From assembly GCF_035282405.1 (NCBI RefSeq), contig NZ_JAYKBP010000002.1, positions 1 to 64,000 of the forward strand: 64,000 nucleotides of DNA, in the 5' to 3' direction. The DNA comes from Parvimonas sp035282405. Its GTDB lineage: Bacteria; Bacillota; Clostridia; Tissierellales; Peptoniphilaceae. The position numbers were made by a program, and so were the translations under genes. This document shows, piece after piece, positions 28,739 through 37,844 of the stretch (positions are counted from its first letter, which is position 1; each line of letters starts with the position of its first letter). Below the pieces are notes generated by a model, which saw only the letters and a program-made list of their open reading frames with translations, was not told the DNA's origin and searched no databases.

Positions 28739-30467
28739 CTACAACTCCTCCTTGTGTTAAATATAAATCACGATATAATCCCTCTTGTCTTACTAGAGTT
28801 TCATGATTTCCACTAGCTACTACTTCGCCCTTTTCGATTACCAAAATTATATCTGCATTTTGAACGGATAGTATTCTTTGAGCAATTATAATTTTTGTAG
28901 TTTCAGGCATATAAGTTTTTAACCCTCTTCTTATCAATTCATCTGTTTTTGTATCAACAGCTGAAGTGGAGTCGTCAAAAATTAAAATTTTTGGTTTCTT
29001 AAGTAATGCTCTTGCAATACAAAGTCTTTGTTTTTGACCACCTGATAGATTTGCTCCACCTTGTTCAATATACTCATCGTAGCCATTAGGCATTTTATTT
29101 AAAATTTCAGTTGCTTGAGCAATATTACAAACTAAATCAAGATCTTCATCAGTTGCATTTTTGTTTCCCCATTTTAAATTTTCTCGAATTGTTCCGGAGA
29201 ATAAAGTATTTTTTTGAAGAACCATACCTACTTCTTCTCTTAATAATTCAATGTCAATATTTTCGATATTAATATTGTCTATTAAAATTTCTCCAGAATT
29301 TATATTGTAAAGTCTTGGAATTAATTGAACTAATGTACTCTTTCCAGAACCGGTAGCTCCTATTATTCCAACTGTACTTCCAGAAGGAATTTTAAATGAA
29401 ACATCATTAATTACATTTTCTTTTGCGTCCTCTGAATATCTAAAAACGACATTTTTAAATTCAATTTCTCCACTATTTAATACTTTATGCAATGACTTTT
29501 CGTCTGTTATAGTTGATTCTGTATTTACAACTTCTGATATTCTCTTTGAAGATTCCATTGCCATTGTTAACATAACAAGAACCATTGAAAACATCATTAG
29601 ACTGCTCAAAATCATAAAACTGTAAGTCATAAGTGCAGATATCTGTCCAACATTAAAACTTGGATTAACTCCAGCTACTATAACATAGGAACCTAAAAAC
29701 AAAATCAAAACAGTATCTACATACAAACAAAATTGCATTAAAGGCGCATACAATGATATTATTTTTTCTGCAAAAGTAAAATTATCTTTTACTTCAGTTG
29801 CAACTTTATCAAATTTCTTAATTTCAAAATCTTCACGAACTAGTGATTTTACAAGTCTTATTGCCTTAATATTTTCTTGAATAGTATTGTTCATATCATC
29901 ATATTTATAAAATATTTGTTTGAAAATTTTCATCGCTTTTATAATAATAAATGCAAGGCCAATTAAAAGTATTGGAACAACTATAACAAAAATAAATGCA
30001 AGTTTTCCACCCATAATAAATGACATAACAAAAGAGAAAACAAACATAAATGGACTTCTGATTGCCATTCTTATTGTCATCATATATGCATTTTGAACAT
30101 TTGTAACATCAGTTGTAAGTCTTGTAAGCAATGACGAATTAGAAAAAGAATCTATATTTTCAAAAGAAAATCCTTGAACTTTTTCAAAAATATCTTTTCT
30201 TAAATTTCTAGCGAAACCTGCAGATGCAACTGCACTTTTTTTACCTGCCAAAATTCCAAAAGCTAAAGATAACATTGCCATTACTACAAGAATTAAACCC
30301 TGTTTAAACAAATCTTCAATTGGAATATTTGATCTTATTCCATTTACCAAATTTGCAAGAATAAAAGGAATTATACATTCCATAATAACCTCAAAGATAA
30401 TATAAACAACAGACATAATCGAGTCTTTTTTATATTCTCTTATACTCTTACTCAATGTTTTTACCAT
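28728..30467 (-). CDS. multidrug-type ABC exporter, subunit 1
   Basis: About 579 residues: membrane half then ATPase with Walker A GATGSGKST and signature LSGGQKQRL. Walker B reads ILIFDDSTSAVD: the catalytic Glu is replaced by Asp, and the switch His by Gln (IAQRILS). This is the degenerate site of heterodimeric exporters, complementing the intact site of its partner. ATG at 30467 chosen for GGAGG six bases upstream; the frame extends to 30494 without a ribosome site. Confidence 0.93.
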   Translation of the reverse strand: MVKTLSKSIREYKKDSIMSVVYIIFEVIMECIIPFILANLVNGIRSNIPIEDLFKQGLILVVMAMLSLAFGILAGKKSAVASAGFARNLRKDIFEKVQGFSFENIDSFSNSSLLTRLTTDVTNVQNAYMMTIRMAIRSPFMFVFSFVMSFIMGGKLAFIFVIVVPILLIGLAFIIIKAMKIFKQIFYKYDDMNNTIQENIKAIRLVKSLVREDFEIKKFDKVATEVKDNFTFAEKIISLYAPLMQFCLYVDTVLILFLGSYVIVAGVNPSFNVGQISALMTYSFMILSSLMMFSMVLVMLTMAMESSKRISEVVNTESTITDEKSLHKVLNSGEIEFKNVVFRYSEDAKENVINDVSFKIPSGSTVGIIGATGSGKSTLVQLIPRLYNINSGEILIDNINIENIDIELLREEVGMVLQKNTLFSGTIRENLKWGNKNATDEDLDLVCNIAQATEILNKMPNGYDEYIEQGGANLSGGQKQRLCIARALLKKPKILIFDDSTSAVDTKTDELIRRGLKTYMPETTKIIIAQRILSVQNADIILVIEKGEVVASGNHETLVRQEGLYRDLYLTQGGVVDEK

Positions 30468-30495
30468 AAACTTCCTCCGTATAATATGTACCAAT

Positions 30496-30529
30496 GAAAA
30501 AAACTTAAATATAAAAATACTTAAGTTTT
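30496..30529 (-). terminator. terminator of the pst operon
   Basis: Minus strand stem AAAACTTAAGTAT / TATTTAAGTTTT (imperfect) followed by TTTTTTT, about 65 nt behind the pstB stop and just before the ABC pair's ribosome site. AT-rich stem, so strength is uncertain. Confidence 0.6.
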
Positions 30530-30593
30530 GTAAATTTTTGAATTAAAAATCTTATTTTAGGTATATACCCAACTAAAGTGAGATTTTAAACAT

Positions 30594-31259
30594 TTAAACT
30601 AATTTTTTGTTTTCTATTCTAATTATTCTATCTGCAAGCCTATTTGCTTGTTTTTCATTATGTGTTGAAATTATTATAGTGTATTTTTTTGAAAGTTCTT
30701 TTATAAGAGATTCAATTATTATAGAATTTTTTTCATCCAAAGAAGAACAAGGTTCATCAAAAATCAAAACTTCAGGACAAGTTGTAAGCATCCTAGCAAT
30801 GCAAAGTCTTTGTCTTTGTCCACCTGATAATTTTGAAGGAGAAAGACTTAAATTATCTTTTACTTCATCATATAAATTTACACTTTCCAATAAATTTTTA
30901 ACTTTTTCTTTTTTGTTTTTAACTTTTCCCTCATAAAATTCCATTGCATAGGTAATATTTTTTTCTATGGAAAAATCAAAAGGTTTAGAGTCTTGAAAAA
31001 GTGTAGAGATTTTTCTTTTTAATTCAATTGGTTTAATGTTTTTAATATTCTCCCCTCTAAAGAATACATCTCCCGTATAACTTCCACCATTTTCTATTAA
31101 AAATCCGTTCAAACAAAAAAGTAATGTAGATTTTCCCGAGCCTGAACTTCCCATTATACAGATTATTTCATTTTCCTTTATTTCTAAACTGACATCTTCT
31201 AAAATACTTTTTTCTTCGTAGAAAATACTAAGATTTTTTATTTCTAATATATTCAACAA
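30594..31259 (-). CDS. pstB: phosphate ABC transporter ATPase (PstB-like)
   Basis: Energises the phosphate importer at the inner membrane face. 221 residues, shorter than the usual ~250. Walker A GSSGSGKST, signature LSGGQRQRLCIAR, Walker B VLIFDEPCSSLDE, STHNEKQA. TTG start with GGAGG five bases upstream, inside the last codons of pstA (32-nt overlap). Assigned by operon position; the ATPase sequence alone is generic. No phoU follows. Confidence 0.85.
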   Translation of the reverse strand: MLNILEIKNLSIFYEEKSILEDVSLEIKENEIICIMGSSGSGKSTLLFCLNGFLIENGGSYTGDVFFRGENIKNIKPIELKRKISTLFQDSKPFDFSIEKNITYAMEFYEGKVKNKKEKVKNLLESVNLYDEVKDNLSLSPSKLSGGQRQRLCIARMLTTCPEVLIFDEPCSSLDEKNSIIIESLIKELSKKYTIIISTHNEKQANRLADRIIRIENKKLV

Positions 31260-32085
31260 TCCTACCTCCGATATTTCTCATTATTATTTCAGATAATAAA
31301 TTTAATATTATTAAAAGTCCAATCAAAACCATTACCGTTGCATATGCCTTTTCAGTTGCGACTGATTGACTAAGTAACATATGCAAATGGAATGGTAAAG
31401 CCATAATAGGATTAAATAATCCGCTCGGTTTTGCCATAAATACTACTCCGGTCAAAAGTAAAGGTGCAGTTGCCCCTATGGCATAACTTCCAGCTAAAAT
31501 TGAAATTGAAACTATTTTATTGGAAATAGTAGGTAAAATTAACTTCCTACACATATAAATTTTATCAATTCCCAAAGCATAACTGTCTCTTATGCTTTGT
31601 CTGTCAAATTCTTCGATTAATTTTTCAACATTTAACTCTACAAAAGGAAAAACCATTAGTGAAAGAGCAATGCTTGCTGTAAATAAACTTTTTGGAATAT
31701 TTAAAGTTACTATAAAAAATCCATAGACAAAAAGTCCAATTATAATTGACGGAATTGATGAAATACATTGAATAAGAAAACTTAAAAGCATTTTAATGAT
31801 TTTTGATTTACAAAATATTTTATTATAAATTGCAAAGCAAATACCTAAAACTGTTGAAAAAAACATAGATAATATCATAAGTAAAAATGAGCCTATTATC
31901 GCATTTCTTATTCCACCATCCACTCCAAGTGGCATTCCTTTAGGATTTTCTGTTAAAAATTTTAAATTAATTCCTGAAATTCCATTAAAAAATACAAAAG
32001 AAAATATCAAAAAAATTGCAGTCATAACTATAAAAATAGATATACAAGCAAAAAGTTTAATTAAATTATCCTTAAATCTTATCAT
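31228..32085 (-). CDS. pstA: phosphate ABC transporter permease PstA
   Basis: 285 residues with about six membrane segments and the binding-protein-dependent permease loop around DSYALGIDKIYMCRKLILP. NPKGMPLGVDGGIRNAIIGS near residue 50 is typical of PstA. It overlaps the pstC end by 14 nt, indicating coupled translation. Confidence 0.92.
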   Translation of the reverse strand: MIRFKDNLIKLFACISIFIVMTAIFLIFSFVFFNGISGINLKFLTENPKGMPLGVDGGIRNAIIGSFLLMILSMFFSTVLGICFAIYNKIFCKSKIIKMLLSFLIQCISSIPSIIIGLFVYGFFIVTLNIPKSLFTASIALSLMVFPFVELNVEKLIEEFDRQSIRDSYALGIDKIYMCRKLILPTISNKIVSISILAGSYAIGATAPLLLTGVVFMAKPSGLFNPIMALPFHLHMLLSQSVATEKAYATVMVLIGLLIILNLLSEIIMRNIGGRIVEYIRNKKS

Positions 32086-32935
32086 AATTTCTACTCTTTC
32101 TGTTAATAATAAATAATAAAATATTAATGATTAAAACTAAAATCAAAAGTATAAATCCACTCGCAAAAAGTGCAAAATAATGTTCACTATAAACTTCACT
32201 CATACCTATTTCAAGTGCAATAAGTGAAGGAATTGTCTGTGCTTTTGACAATAATTTTGGAAAAATCGGTGCATTTCCTATAACCATCATTACAGCCATT
32301 GTTTCTCCTATTGCTCTCGAAAATGAAATCATAAAGCCTGTTAAAATTGAAAAATGTAATTTCTTTAAAACTACTTTTCTAATAAAATACTCTTTACTTA
32401 TTCCCAAAGCATCAGAATCTCTTTGATATTTTTTCTTAATAAGTTCAATTGTTTCAATAAGATTAGAAACAAAATAAGGTAAAATCATTATTGATAAGAT
32501 AATACTACCTGCAAGAACACTTTCTCCAGCAGAAATCTTAAATATTCTTTCTATATTTTTTACAATTATAATCATTCCAAAAAAACCATAAATTATTGAC
32601 GGAATACCTGCCAAAATGTTTATAAGCCATATAAGTATAACTCTTGACTTTTTTGTATAAAAGGATATAAATATTGCTGTTCCAATAGCTATAGGAAGTG
32701 AAATAATACAAGCTAGAATAGATATAAATACACTTGCTAATAGTATATTAAAGATTCCGAAACTTCCTGAAACTTCCGTTGCATCCCAAACTCTTCCAAA
32801 AATAAATTTTAGAAAATTATTTTTAAGAAAAAATGGTAATGACTGATTATACAAAAAGACTATTAGAGTCAACAAAAGTAAGATTGTAAATAATGTAAAA
32901 ATATATACTGTATATTTAAAAACTTTATTTTTCAT
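32072..32935 (-). CDS. pstC: phosphate ABC transporter permease PstC
   Basis: 287 residues, about six membrane segments, permease loop at DSDALGISKEYFIRKVVL, and SFSRAIGETMAVMMVIGN, a hallmark of PstC. GGAG precedes the ATG. Separated from pstS by a hairpin. Confidence 0.93.
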   Translation of the reverse strand: MKNKVFKYTVYIFTLFTILLLLTLIVFLYNQSLPFFLKNNFLKFIFGRVWDATEVSGSFGIFNILLASVFISILACIISLPIAIGTAIFISFYTKKSRVILIWLINILAGIPSIIYGFFGMIIIVKNIERIFKISAGESVLAGSIILSIMILPYFVSNLIETIELIKKKYQRDSDALGISKEYFIRKVVLKKLHFSILTGFMISFSRAIGETMAVMMVIGNAPIFPKLLSKAQTIPSLIALEIGMSEVYSEHYFALFASGFILLILVLIINILLFIINRKSRNYDKI

Positions 32936-32944
32936 AATAACTCC

Positions 32945-32973
32945 AAAAAAGAGGAATACTAAAAGTATTCCTC
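32945..32973 (-). terminator. intra-operon hairpin between pstS and pstC
   Basis: Minus strand stem GAGGAATACT / AGTATTCCTC (ten pairs, short loop) followed by six T. A full intrinsic terminator inside the operon; it would allow much more PstS than permease, as is common in binding-protein operons. The pstC ribosome site GGAG follows at once. Confidence 0.85.
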
Positions 32974-32988
32974 AGTATTTTCTTTATA

Positions 32989-33921
32989 TTATTTGCTAGG
33001 AATGAATCCCATACTTTTTATAACTTTCTTTCCTTCTTCTGATTGAAGTAAATCTACAAATACTTTTTCAGTTGCTGTTAATTTTCCACTCTTCATAATG
33101 ATTAAAGGTCTTGAAATATAGTAACTTTTATTTAAAATATTTTCTTCAGTAGGTTCAACATTATCAACTTTCATAGGAATTAACTTTCCTTTATTTTGAT
33201 TAGTTATACCATAAGAAGCATATCCAATAGCATTTTTATTTTCAATAATCTTTGAGACTAATGCACCCATTGAAGGAGCTTGAATAGCATCTTCTCTAAC
33301 CTTAACATCTTTCATTATTTTCTTTTGGAAAACTTCATGAGCTCCACCACCTAAATCACGAGTTACAACTACAATTTCTTCATCAGGTAAAGATGGATCA
33401 ACTTGTTTCCAAGTTTTATATTCTCCGGAGAAAATCTTTATGATTTCTTCTTTAGTTAAATTTCCATTTTTAGCTTTTAAAATATTATTGTCAGGATTAA
33501 CACAAATACAAAGAGCATCAAGACCTAAAGTATAAGATTCTAAATCCTTAATCTTTTCTTTTTCTGAATCCTTAATATCACGAGCAAGCATTCCAAAATT
33601 TGCCACTTTATCAAGAACAGCTTTAACTCCTGCACCTGAACCGCCTGAAGAAACAAAAATAGTTATGTTTTCTTTTGGTAAAGAAGAATCAACCTTATCC
33701 CAAGTTGTATATTTTTCAATAAAATCTGTAGCAATCTTATTGATTACAGGAGCTAAAGTTGAAGATCCACTAAAACTAATTTGAGCATTTACAGTATCAG
33801 ACTTAGTTTCAGTCTTATTTGTTTCCTCTTTCTTTTCAGTATTTTGTTTTTGTCCTGAACAAGCAGTAAATAAAACACAAACCGCTAAAAGAACAGTCAA
33901 TTTTTTAAAATATTTTTTCAT
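32989..33921 (-). CDS. pstS: phosphate-binding lipoprotein PstS
   Basis: Extracellular phosphate receptor anchored by a lipid. 310 residues: signal peptide with lipobox LFTAC (Cys21), a charged linker (about 25-45), then the binding domain with SFSGSSTLAPVI, SSGGSGAGVKAV, IVVVTRDLGGGAHEVF and IGYASYGI, which supply the phosphate-contacting loops. AGGAGG lies upstream of the ATG. Confidence 0.95.
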   Translation of the reverse strand: MKKYFKKLTVLLAVCVLFTACSGQKQNTEKKEETNKTETKSDTVNAQISFSGSSTLAPVINKIATDFIEKYTTWDKVDSSLPKENITIFVSSGGSGAGVKAVLDKVANFGMLARDIKDSEKEKIKDLESYTLGLDALCICVNPDNNILKAKNGNLTKEEIIKIFSGEYKTWKQVDPSLPDEEIVVVTRDLGGGAHEVFQKKIMKDVKVREDAIQAPSMGALVSKIIENKNAIGYASYGITNQNKGKLIPMKVDNVEPTEENILNKSYYISRPLIIMKSGKLTATEKVFVDLLQSEEGKKVIKSMGFIPSK

Positions 33922-33951
33922 AATATCCTCCTAAAATAAATACCTGCATAT

Positions 33952-33980
33952 ATTTTACAACAAAGAAAATATAATGTAAA
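33952..33980 (-). promoter_or_regulatory. pst operon promoter
   Basis: Minus strand TTTACA (33975-33980), 17-nt spacer, TAAAAT (33952-33957), about 30 nt before pstS. The -35 is followed four bases later by further TT-rich text, but no clear set of PhoP direct repeats was recognised. Confidence 0.65.
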
Positions 33981-34057
33981 ATAGAATTTATTAATGGATA
34001 TTTAATATTCATAAGGATTTCTTATTCCATTTTTGATTGTAAAAAAAATGATTTTTC

Positions 34058-34734
34058 CTAATCCACTCCGTCAAATAATGGACTTCTTTCTATTTTTACT
34101 GTCCCTAAATTATCCTTTGAATATCTAGATTTTGTATATTTTTCCCAATCTCCTACTACTTTTTCATACAACAATTTATCCCCTGTTTCTTTTAAGTCTT
34201 TTATGGATATATTATTTTTTTCTAGATATTCTTTTATCTTTGAGATTTCTTCAATTCTTGCTTCTGGCATTTTTTTTGTATTATCAAAAAAATCAACATT
34301 TTCTACCATTTTCTTGCTTTCTATATCATATTTGTAATGTATAGAAAATGTTATTTTCTTTTCAAGTATCTTATTATAAAAGCTTATATCTATTTTTTTT
34401 TATCATAAATAAATTTAAATCCTATATCCCATTCTCCCAATTTTTTTGTTTTATAATTCTCTTCATATCTTTCATATACAGTATTATTCCTATCACTCAA
34501 TTCTTTGACAGAAGGATTAACCATAAAATCATTCCTATTCCATTGTTGTATTCCGGGTATGTTTCTAAAGGGTGTATTAGCACCTCTATTATATACCTTT
34601 TTCTCTCCATAATACATTTCATCAAAGATATTTTTTTCTTTTGGATTTTTTTCTTTAAATATTACAAATATTAAAGCTAATGATACAAGTATTATACCTA
34701 CTATTATTAATGTTATTTTTGCCTTGCTTTTCAT
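34058..34734 (-). pseudogene. second TipC-like immunity gene, frameshifted at a run of nine A
   Basis: Tandem paralogue of the 34813-35478 gene. From ATG 34734 (GGAGAAAAG upstream) the frame runs 114 residues, keeping the anchor, NIFDEMYYGEKKVY and YERYEENYKTKKLGEW, then stops right after A9 (complement at about 34393-34401). In the +1 frame the protein continues as IDISFYNKILEKKITFSIHY and joins without a stop to the 83-residue tail ending KIERSPLFDGVD, matching the paralogue to its last residue. A run of 10 or 7 A would restore one ~225-residue protein. Real slippage switch, recent decay or sequencing error are all possible. Confidence 0.85.
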
Positions 34735-34812
34735 TTCTTTTCTCCTGTTTCTATATACTCTATATAATTATAATAAAGTCAAACAGTTTTTTCTTATTTT
34801 CATTTCTTTTTC

Positions 34813-35478
34813 CTAATCCACTCCGTCAAATAATGGACTTCTTTCTATTTTTACATTCCCTAAATTGTCTTTTGAAAATCTTGACTTTGTATATTTCTCC
34901 CAATCTCCTATTACTTTTTCATACAGCAATTCATCTATTGTTTCTTTTAAGTCTTTTATGGATATATTATTTTTTTGTAGATATTCTTTTATCTTTGGTA
35001 TCTCATCAATTTCAGCTTCCGGCTTATTTTTTGTCTTATCAAAAAAACGAATTCTTTCTTTCATTATTTTCGTATCTACTTTATATGAAATAAATATTCC
35101 TATTCCTATTTTCTTCTCCTTATCTTCGTTAATAAAACTTATATATACTTCTCTTTCTCCTTCTGCATATTCAAATACAAAACGGATTGTCCATTCTCCT
35201 AATTTTTTTGTTTTATATTTTTTTTCATATCTTTCATATACTGTTGTATCTTCTCTAATTGTTGTATTTTTCATATCATTTCTATTCCATTGATGTATTC
35301 CCGGTATGTCCCAAAATGGAGTTTCTTCAAATCTACTATATACTTTCTTTTCTCCATAATACATTTCATCAAATATATTATTTTCATTCAGATTTATTAG
35401 ATTTATTATCTTGTACACTACTATTACTAATACCATTGATACTAAAACTATTAATGCTGTCTTTACTGTATTCTTCAC
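34813..35478 (-). CDS. membrane-anchored immunity protein candidate (TipC-like)
   Basis: 221 residues: N-terminal hydrophobic anchor (about 8-27), NIFDEMYYGEKKVY, a beta-rich middle and a charged helical C-terminus. It starts with GTG inside the toxin stop (GTGA overlap) with GGGAG upstream, so it is made together with the LXG toxin, as immunity proteins usually are. The anchor would place the body outside the cell, fitting protection against a toxin acting at the outer membrane face, as with TipC against TelC. The TipC link is by recall and architecture, not by search. Confidence 0.65.
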   Translation of the reverse strand: MKNTVKTALIVLVSMVLVIVVYKIINLINLNENNIFDEMYYGEKKVYSRFEETPFWDIPGIHQWNRNDMKNTTIREDTTVYERYEKKYKTKKLGEWTIRFVFEYAEGEREVYISFINEDKEKKIGIGIFISYKVDTKIMKERIRFFDKTKNKPEAEIDEIPKIKEYLQKNNISIKDLKETIDELLYEKVIGDWEKYTKSRFSKDNLGNVKIERSPLFDGVD

Positions 35479-37205
35479 TTTTTATCTCCCACTTTTTCAT
35501 ACTCTATATATTCATTATTTTCATTTTTTAAGTTCATTATAAAGTTATATCCTACTGGATTTACCTCCTTTAACTCCTCATTAGTAAATCTGTAATATCC
35601 TGGATTTTCTAATACTATATTTTGAATTTCACTTTCAATATATTTAAATCCTACTATTTCCTTAAACATTTTTGCTCTATTTATTGTTCCTTCTCGTATT
35701 CCTTTATAGTATTCATTATACACTTCAATAGGATCTCTACTTCTATCTTTGTTGCATAGATGTAAAATATTTACTGCATCTAAATCTGCTTTATAATCAT
35801 CACAATTCATTGATGGTTTTTTCACTACCTGACTTGTAACATCTCCTCTCCATCCTGCCAATTCATTTGTTAATTTGTGTGAATCTAATGAACTATACAT
35901 TAATCCTACTATATTTGCTGGTCTAAAATAGTTATTATACAGATTTGTAGCCATTGTTATTGATTGATGAGTACAATCTCCAGTCCCATAATATGCTTCT
36001 TTATCTCTATCCCATTTCTCTATAAAGTCTTTTATAGTCAAATGTTCTCCATATACTCTCTTATATTCAGCATACTCTTTCCAGAACTTTTCTTTAATTT
36101 TATTATCATCACTATTAAGTATTTCATTTGCTTTTAGATGCTTTTCACCAGAAAATCTATGTTGATTATCCAATTCATACATCAACTGTGAGTATTCTTT
36201 TTTTGTTAATCCTAGTTGTCTGTATATACCTTCTAACTTATTTTTAAGGTTTAAATCCTTTACTTTATTTAACTGTGTTGTTAATAGCTCTTCCTTATAA
36301 AAATATTCCATCAAATCTCCTGCTGTTCCATCCCACTTAAATCCGTTATAATGTTTTGCCCCTATAATTCTGTTAAATATATAAAATCTTTCTTCTTTAC
36401 TTAAATGTGCAAATTTTTTATCTATTGCTCTTTTTACCTTTAGTATTAAATTTGCTGTTCTTTCGTCAAAGCCAAAATCTTTCATTAAAACTTCTTTATA
36501 TTCCTTCTCTTCTCTAGTCTCTATTTTTCTTGCTTCATTTAGTTCGTTTAGTATATTTAGTTTTTTTAGCCATTCTTCTCCCTTTAACTCTTTTATATCA
36601 AATTCTCCTGACATTTGATTATAACAGCTTGTGTTTTTTATTGCTCTTAAGCCTGATTTTATTGCTCTACTTAGCTCTTCTATTTCTCTTGTTAGGTTTT
36701 CTGTGCTTCGATTAAATATTCTTAATTTTTGTAGTAATTCTTCATAGTATCTTCTCATATCTCTATATACATTGGAACTTACTAGAAGATGATTTTTATA
36801 TTCATATTCTCCTTGCCCAATTTCATTTGGTAAAAGTACAATGTCATTTGATAAAAGTCTTTCCAGTCTTCTTTCTTGTGCTTTATACTCTGCTATTATT
36901 AATTCTAATTCTTCTTCATTTAAACTACTACTATGCACTTCTCTTACATATCTTTCCGGTAATTCTTTTGCCACTTTTGTTGTTAATTCTGATAATAGTT
37001 TTCCTCCCTTTACTATTGGCATTAATATTTCTTCAAAATATTCTCTCATTGCATCATAGGCTTGTCCTTTTAATTCCCCTGTTGTATAGCCTATCTTTGT
37101 TATTGCTCTTATTAAACCCTCATATCCTTCTATTTTATTTTTCATTTCTTTTTCTATACTTTCTGCTTGTCTCCTTGAATCTTCCAAGTTCATATTTATT
37201 CCCAT
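35475..37205 (-). CDS. LXG-domain polymorphic toxin (type VII secretion effector)
   Basis: 576 residues. The N-terminal ~190 are helical with the LXG signature (ELKG at 44-47 followed by QAYDAMREYFEEIL), the export module of type VIIb effectors. A helical middle (about 200-395) leads to a C-terminal domain with GTGDCTHQ (407-413), HKLTNELAGWRGDV (443-456) and DDYKADLDAVN (469-479), an Asp-rich set that recalls the active site of the lipid II phosphatase toxin TelC. Two small helical partners lie upstream and an anchored immunity candidate downstream. The LXG call is good; the enzymatic activity is inference. Confidence 0.75.
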   Translation of the reverse strand: MGINMNLEDSRRQAESIEKEMKNKIEGYEGLIRAITKIGYTTGELKGQAYDAMREYFEEILMPIVKGGKLLSELTTKVAKELPERYVREVHSSSLNEEELELIIAEYKAQERRLERLLSNDIVLLPNEIGQGEYEYKNHLLVSSNVYRDMRRYYEELLQKLRIFNRSTENLTREIEELSRAIKSGLRAIKNTSCYNQMSGEFDIKELKGEEWLKKLNILNELNEARKIETREEKEYKEVLMKDFGFDERTANLILKVKRAIDKKFAHLSKEERFYIFNRIIGAKHYNGFKWDGTAGDLMEYFYKEELLTTQLNKVKDLNLKNKLEGIYRQLGLTKKEYSQLMYELDNQHRFSGEKHLKANEILNSDDNKIKEKFWKEYAEYKRVYGEHLTIKDFIEKWDRDKEAYYGTGDCTHQSITMATNLYNNYFRPANIVGLMYSSLDSHKLTNELAGWRGDVTSQVVKKPSMNCDDYKADLDAVNILHLCNKDRSRDPIEVYNEYYKGIREGTINRAKMFKEIVGFKYIESEIQNIVLENPGYYRFTNEELKEVNPVGYNFIMNLKNENNEYIEYEKVGDKK

Positions 37206-37223
37206 TTCCTATCTTTCTCCTTT

Positions 37224-37493
37224 TTACTTCTTTTCATTTTCCATTTTATTATTTATATATCTTAAACTTGTTTGTAAATTTTCCTCTTCATCTAATATCA
37301 TAGTATTAATACATTTTGTCTCTTCTTCCAAAACTTCATAAAAACCTTGAATTTTTATGTCTACTTTTCCATAGTTTATATTTCTTTTTATTTCTTTTTC
37401 TTTTCTTATATATTCTTCATATTCCATTTTAAAATTATTAATTTTTCTTAACCTATCTTTTATAAATTCCTTTTTCTTTTCTAATTCTTTCAT
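37224..37493 (-). CDS. small helical LXG-associated protein
   Basis: 89 residues, almost all charged helix (K/E-rich, no membrane segment). Second gene of the LXG operon; CAGGAG precedes the ATG. Type VIIb LXG toxins are commonly preceded by one or two such alpha-helical partners that bind the LXG domain and guide secretion. Assigned by size, composition and position only. Confidence 0.65.
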   Translation of the reverse strand: MKELEKKKEFIKDRLRKINNFKMEYEEYIRKEKEIKRNINYGKVDIKIQGFYEVLEEETKCINTMILDEEENLQTSLRYINNKMENEKK

Positions 37494-37544
37494 TTTTAAT
37501 ACTCCTGACTCTTTTTTATGTATAATTTTTTATAAGCATTATAT

Positions 37545-37814
37545 TTATCTTTTTAAAAATTTTTCTCCTATTTCATTATCTGCTTTTTTTAATATTGATT
37601 CAACTACTGAAACTTTTTTTAATGAAATTTCAAAGAATCCTTTTATTTCTGAAGTAATAGATATTCCTTCACTTATAGATTGTTTTATTTTTCGATTTGC
37701 TATAACTGTTGTACTAAAATCTAAACTTATACCTACTAGATTTCTTAGTGATTTTAGTTCTGCTTCTATTTCTTTAATCATATCTTCGACTATTATGCTA
37801 TTGCTTTGTATCAT
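37545..37814 (-). CDS. small helical LXG-associated protein (WXG100-like size)
   Basis: 89 residues, amphipathic helices with a short central break, no Trp-x-Gly. First gene of the LXG operon. I choose the ATG at 37814 because GAGGTG stands seven bases upstream; an ATG two codons earlier lies too close. Size and place match the helical partners of LXG toxins (TIGR04197/DUF3130 type). Confidence 0.65.
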   Translation of the reverse strand: MIQSNSIIVEDMIKEIEAELKSLRNLVGISLDFSTTVIANRKIKQSISEGISITSEIKGFFEISLKKVSVVESILKKADNEIGEKFLKR

Positions 37815-37844
37815 TTTCATTCACCTCATTTAACATATATTACA

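Noticed and set aside
34132..35531. Plus-strand hydrophobic frames opposite the immunity genes
   Set aside because: Antisense shadows; the minus-strand paralogues confirm each other residue by residue.
35475..37205. Papain-like or transglutaminase reading of the toxin C-terminus (Cys411, His443)
   Set aside because: A Cys and a His are present, but the Asp-rich clusters around them are the stronger pattern; kept only as an alternative.
36530..37303. Long hydrophobic plus-strand frames opposite the LXG toxin
   Set aside because: Leu-rich artefacts of antisense reading through K/E-rich helical codons; the minus-strand gene set is coherent and has ribosome sites.
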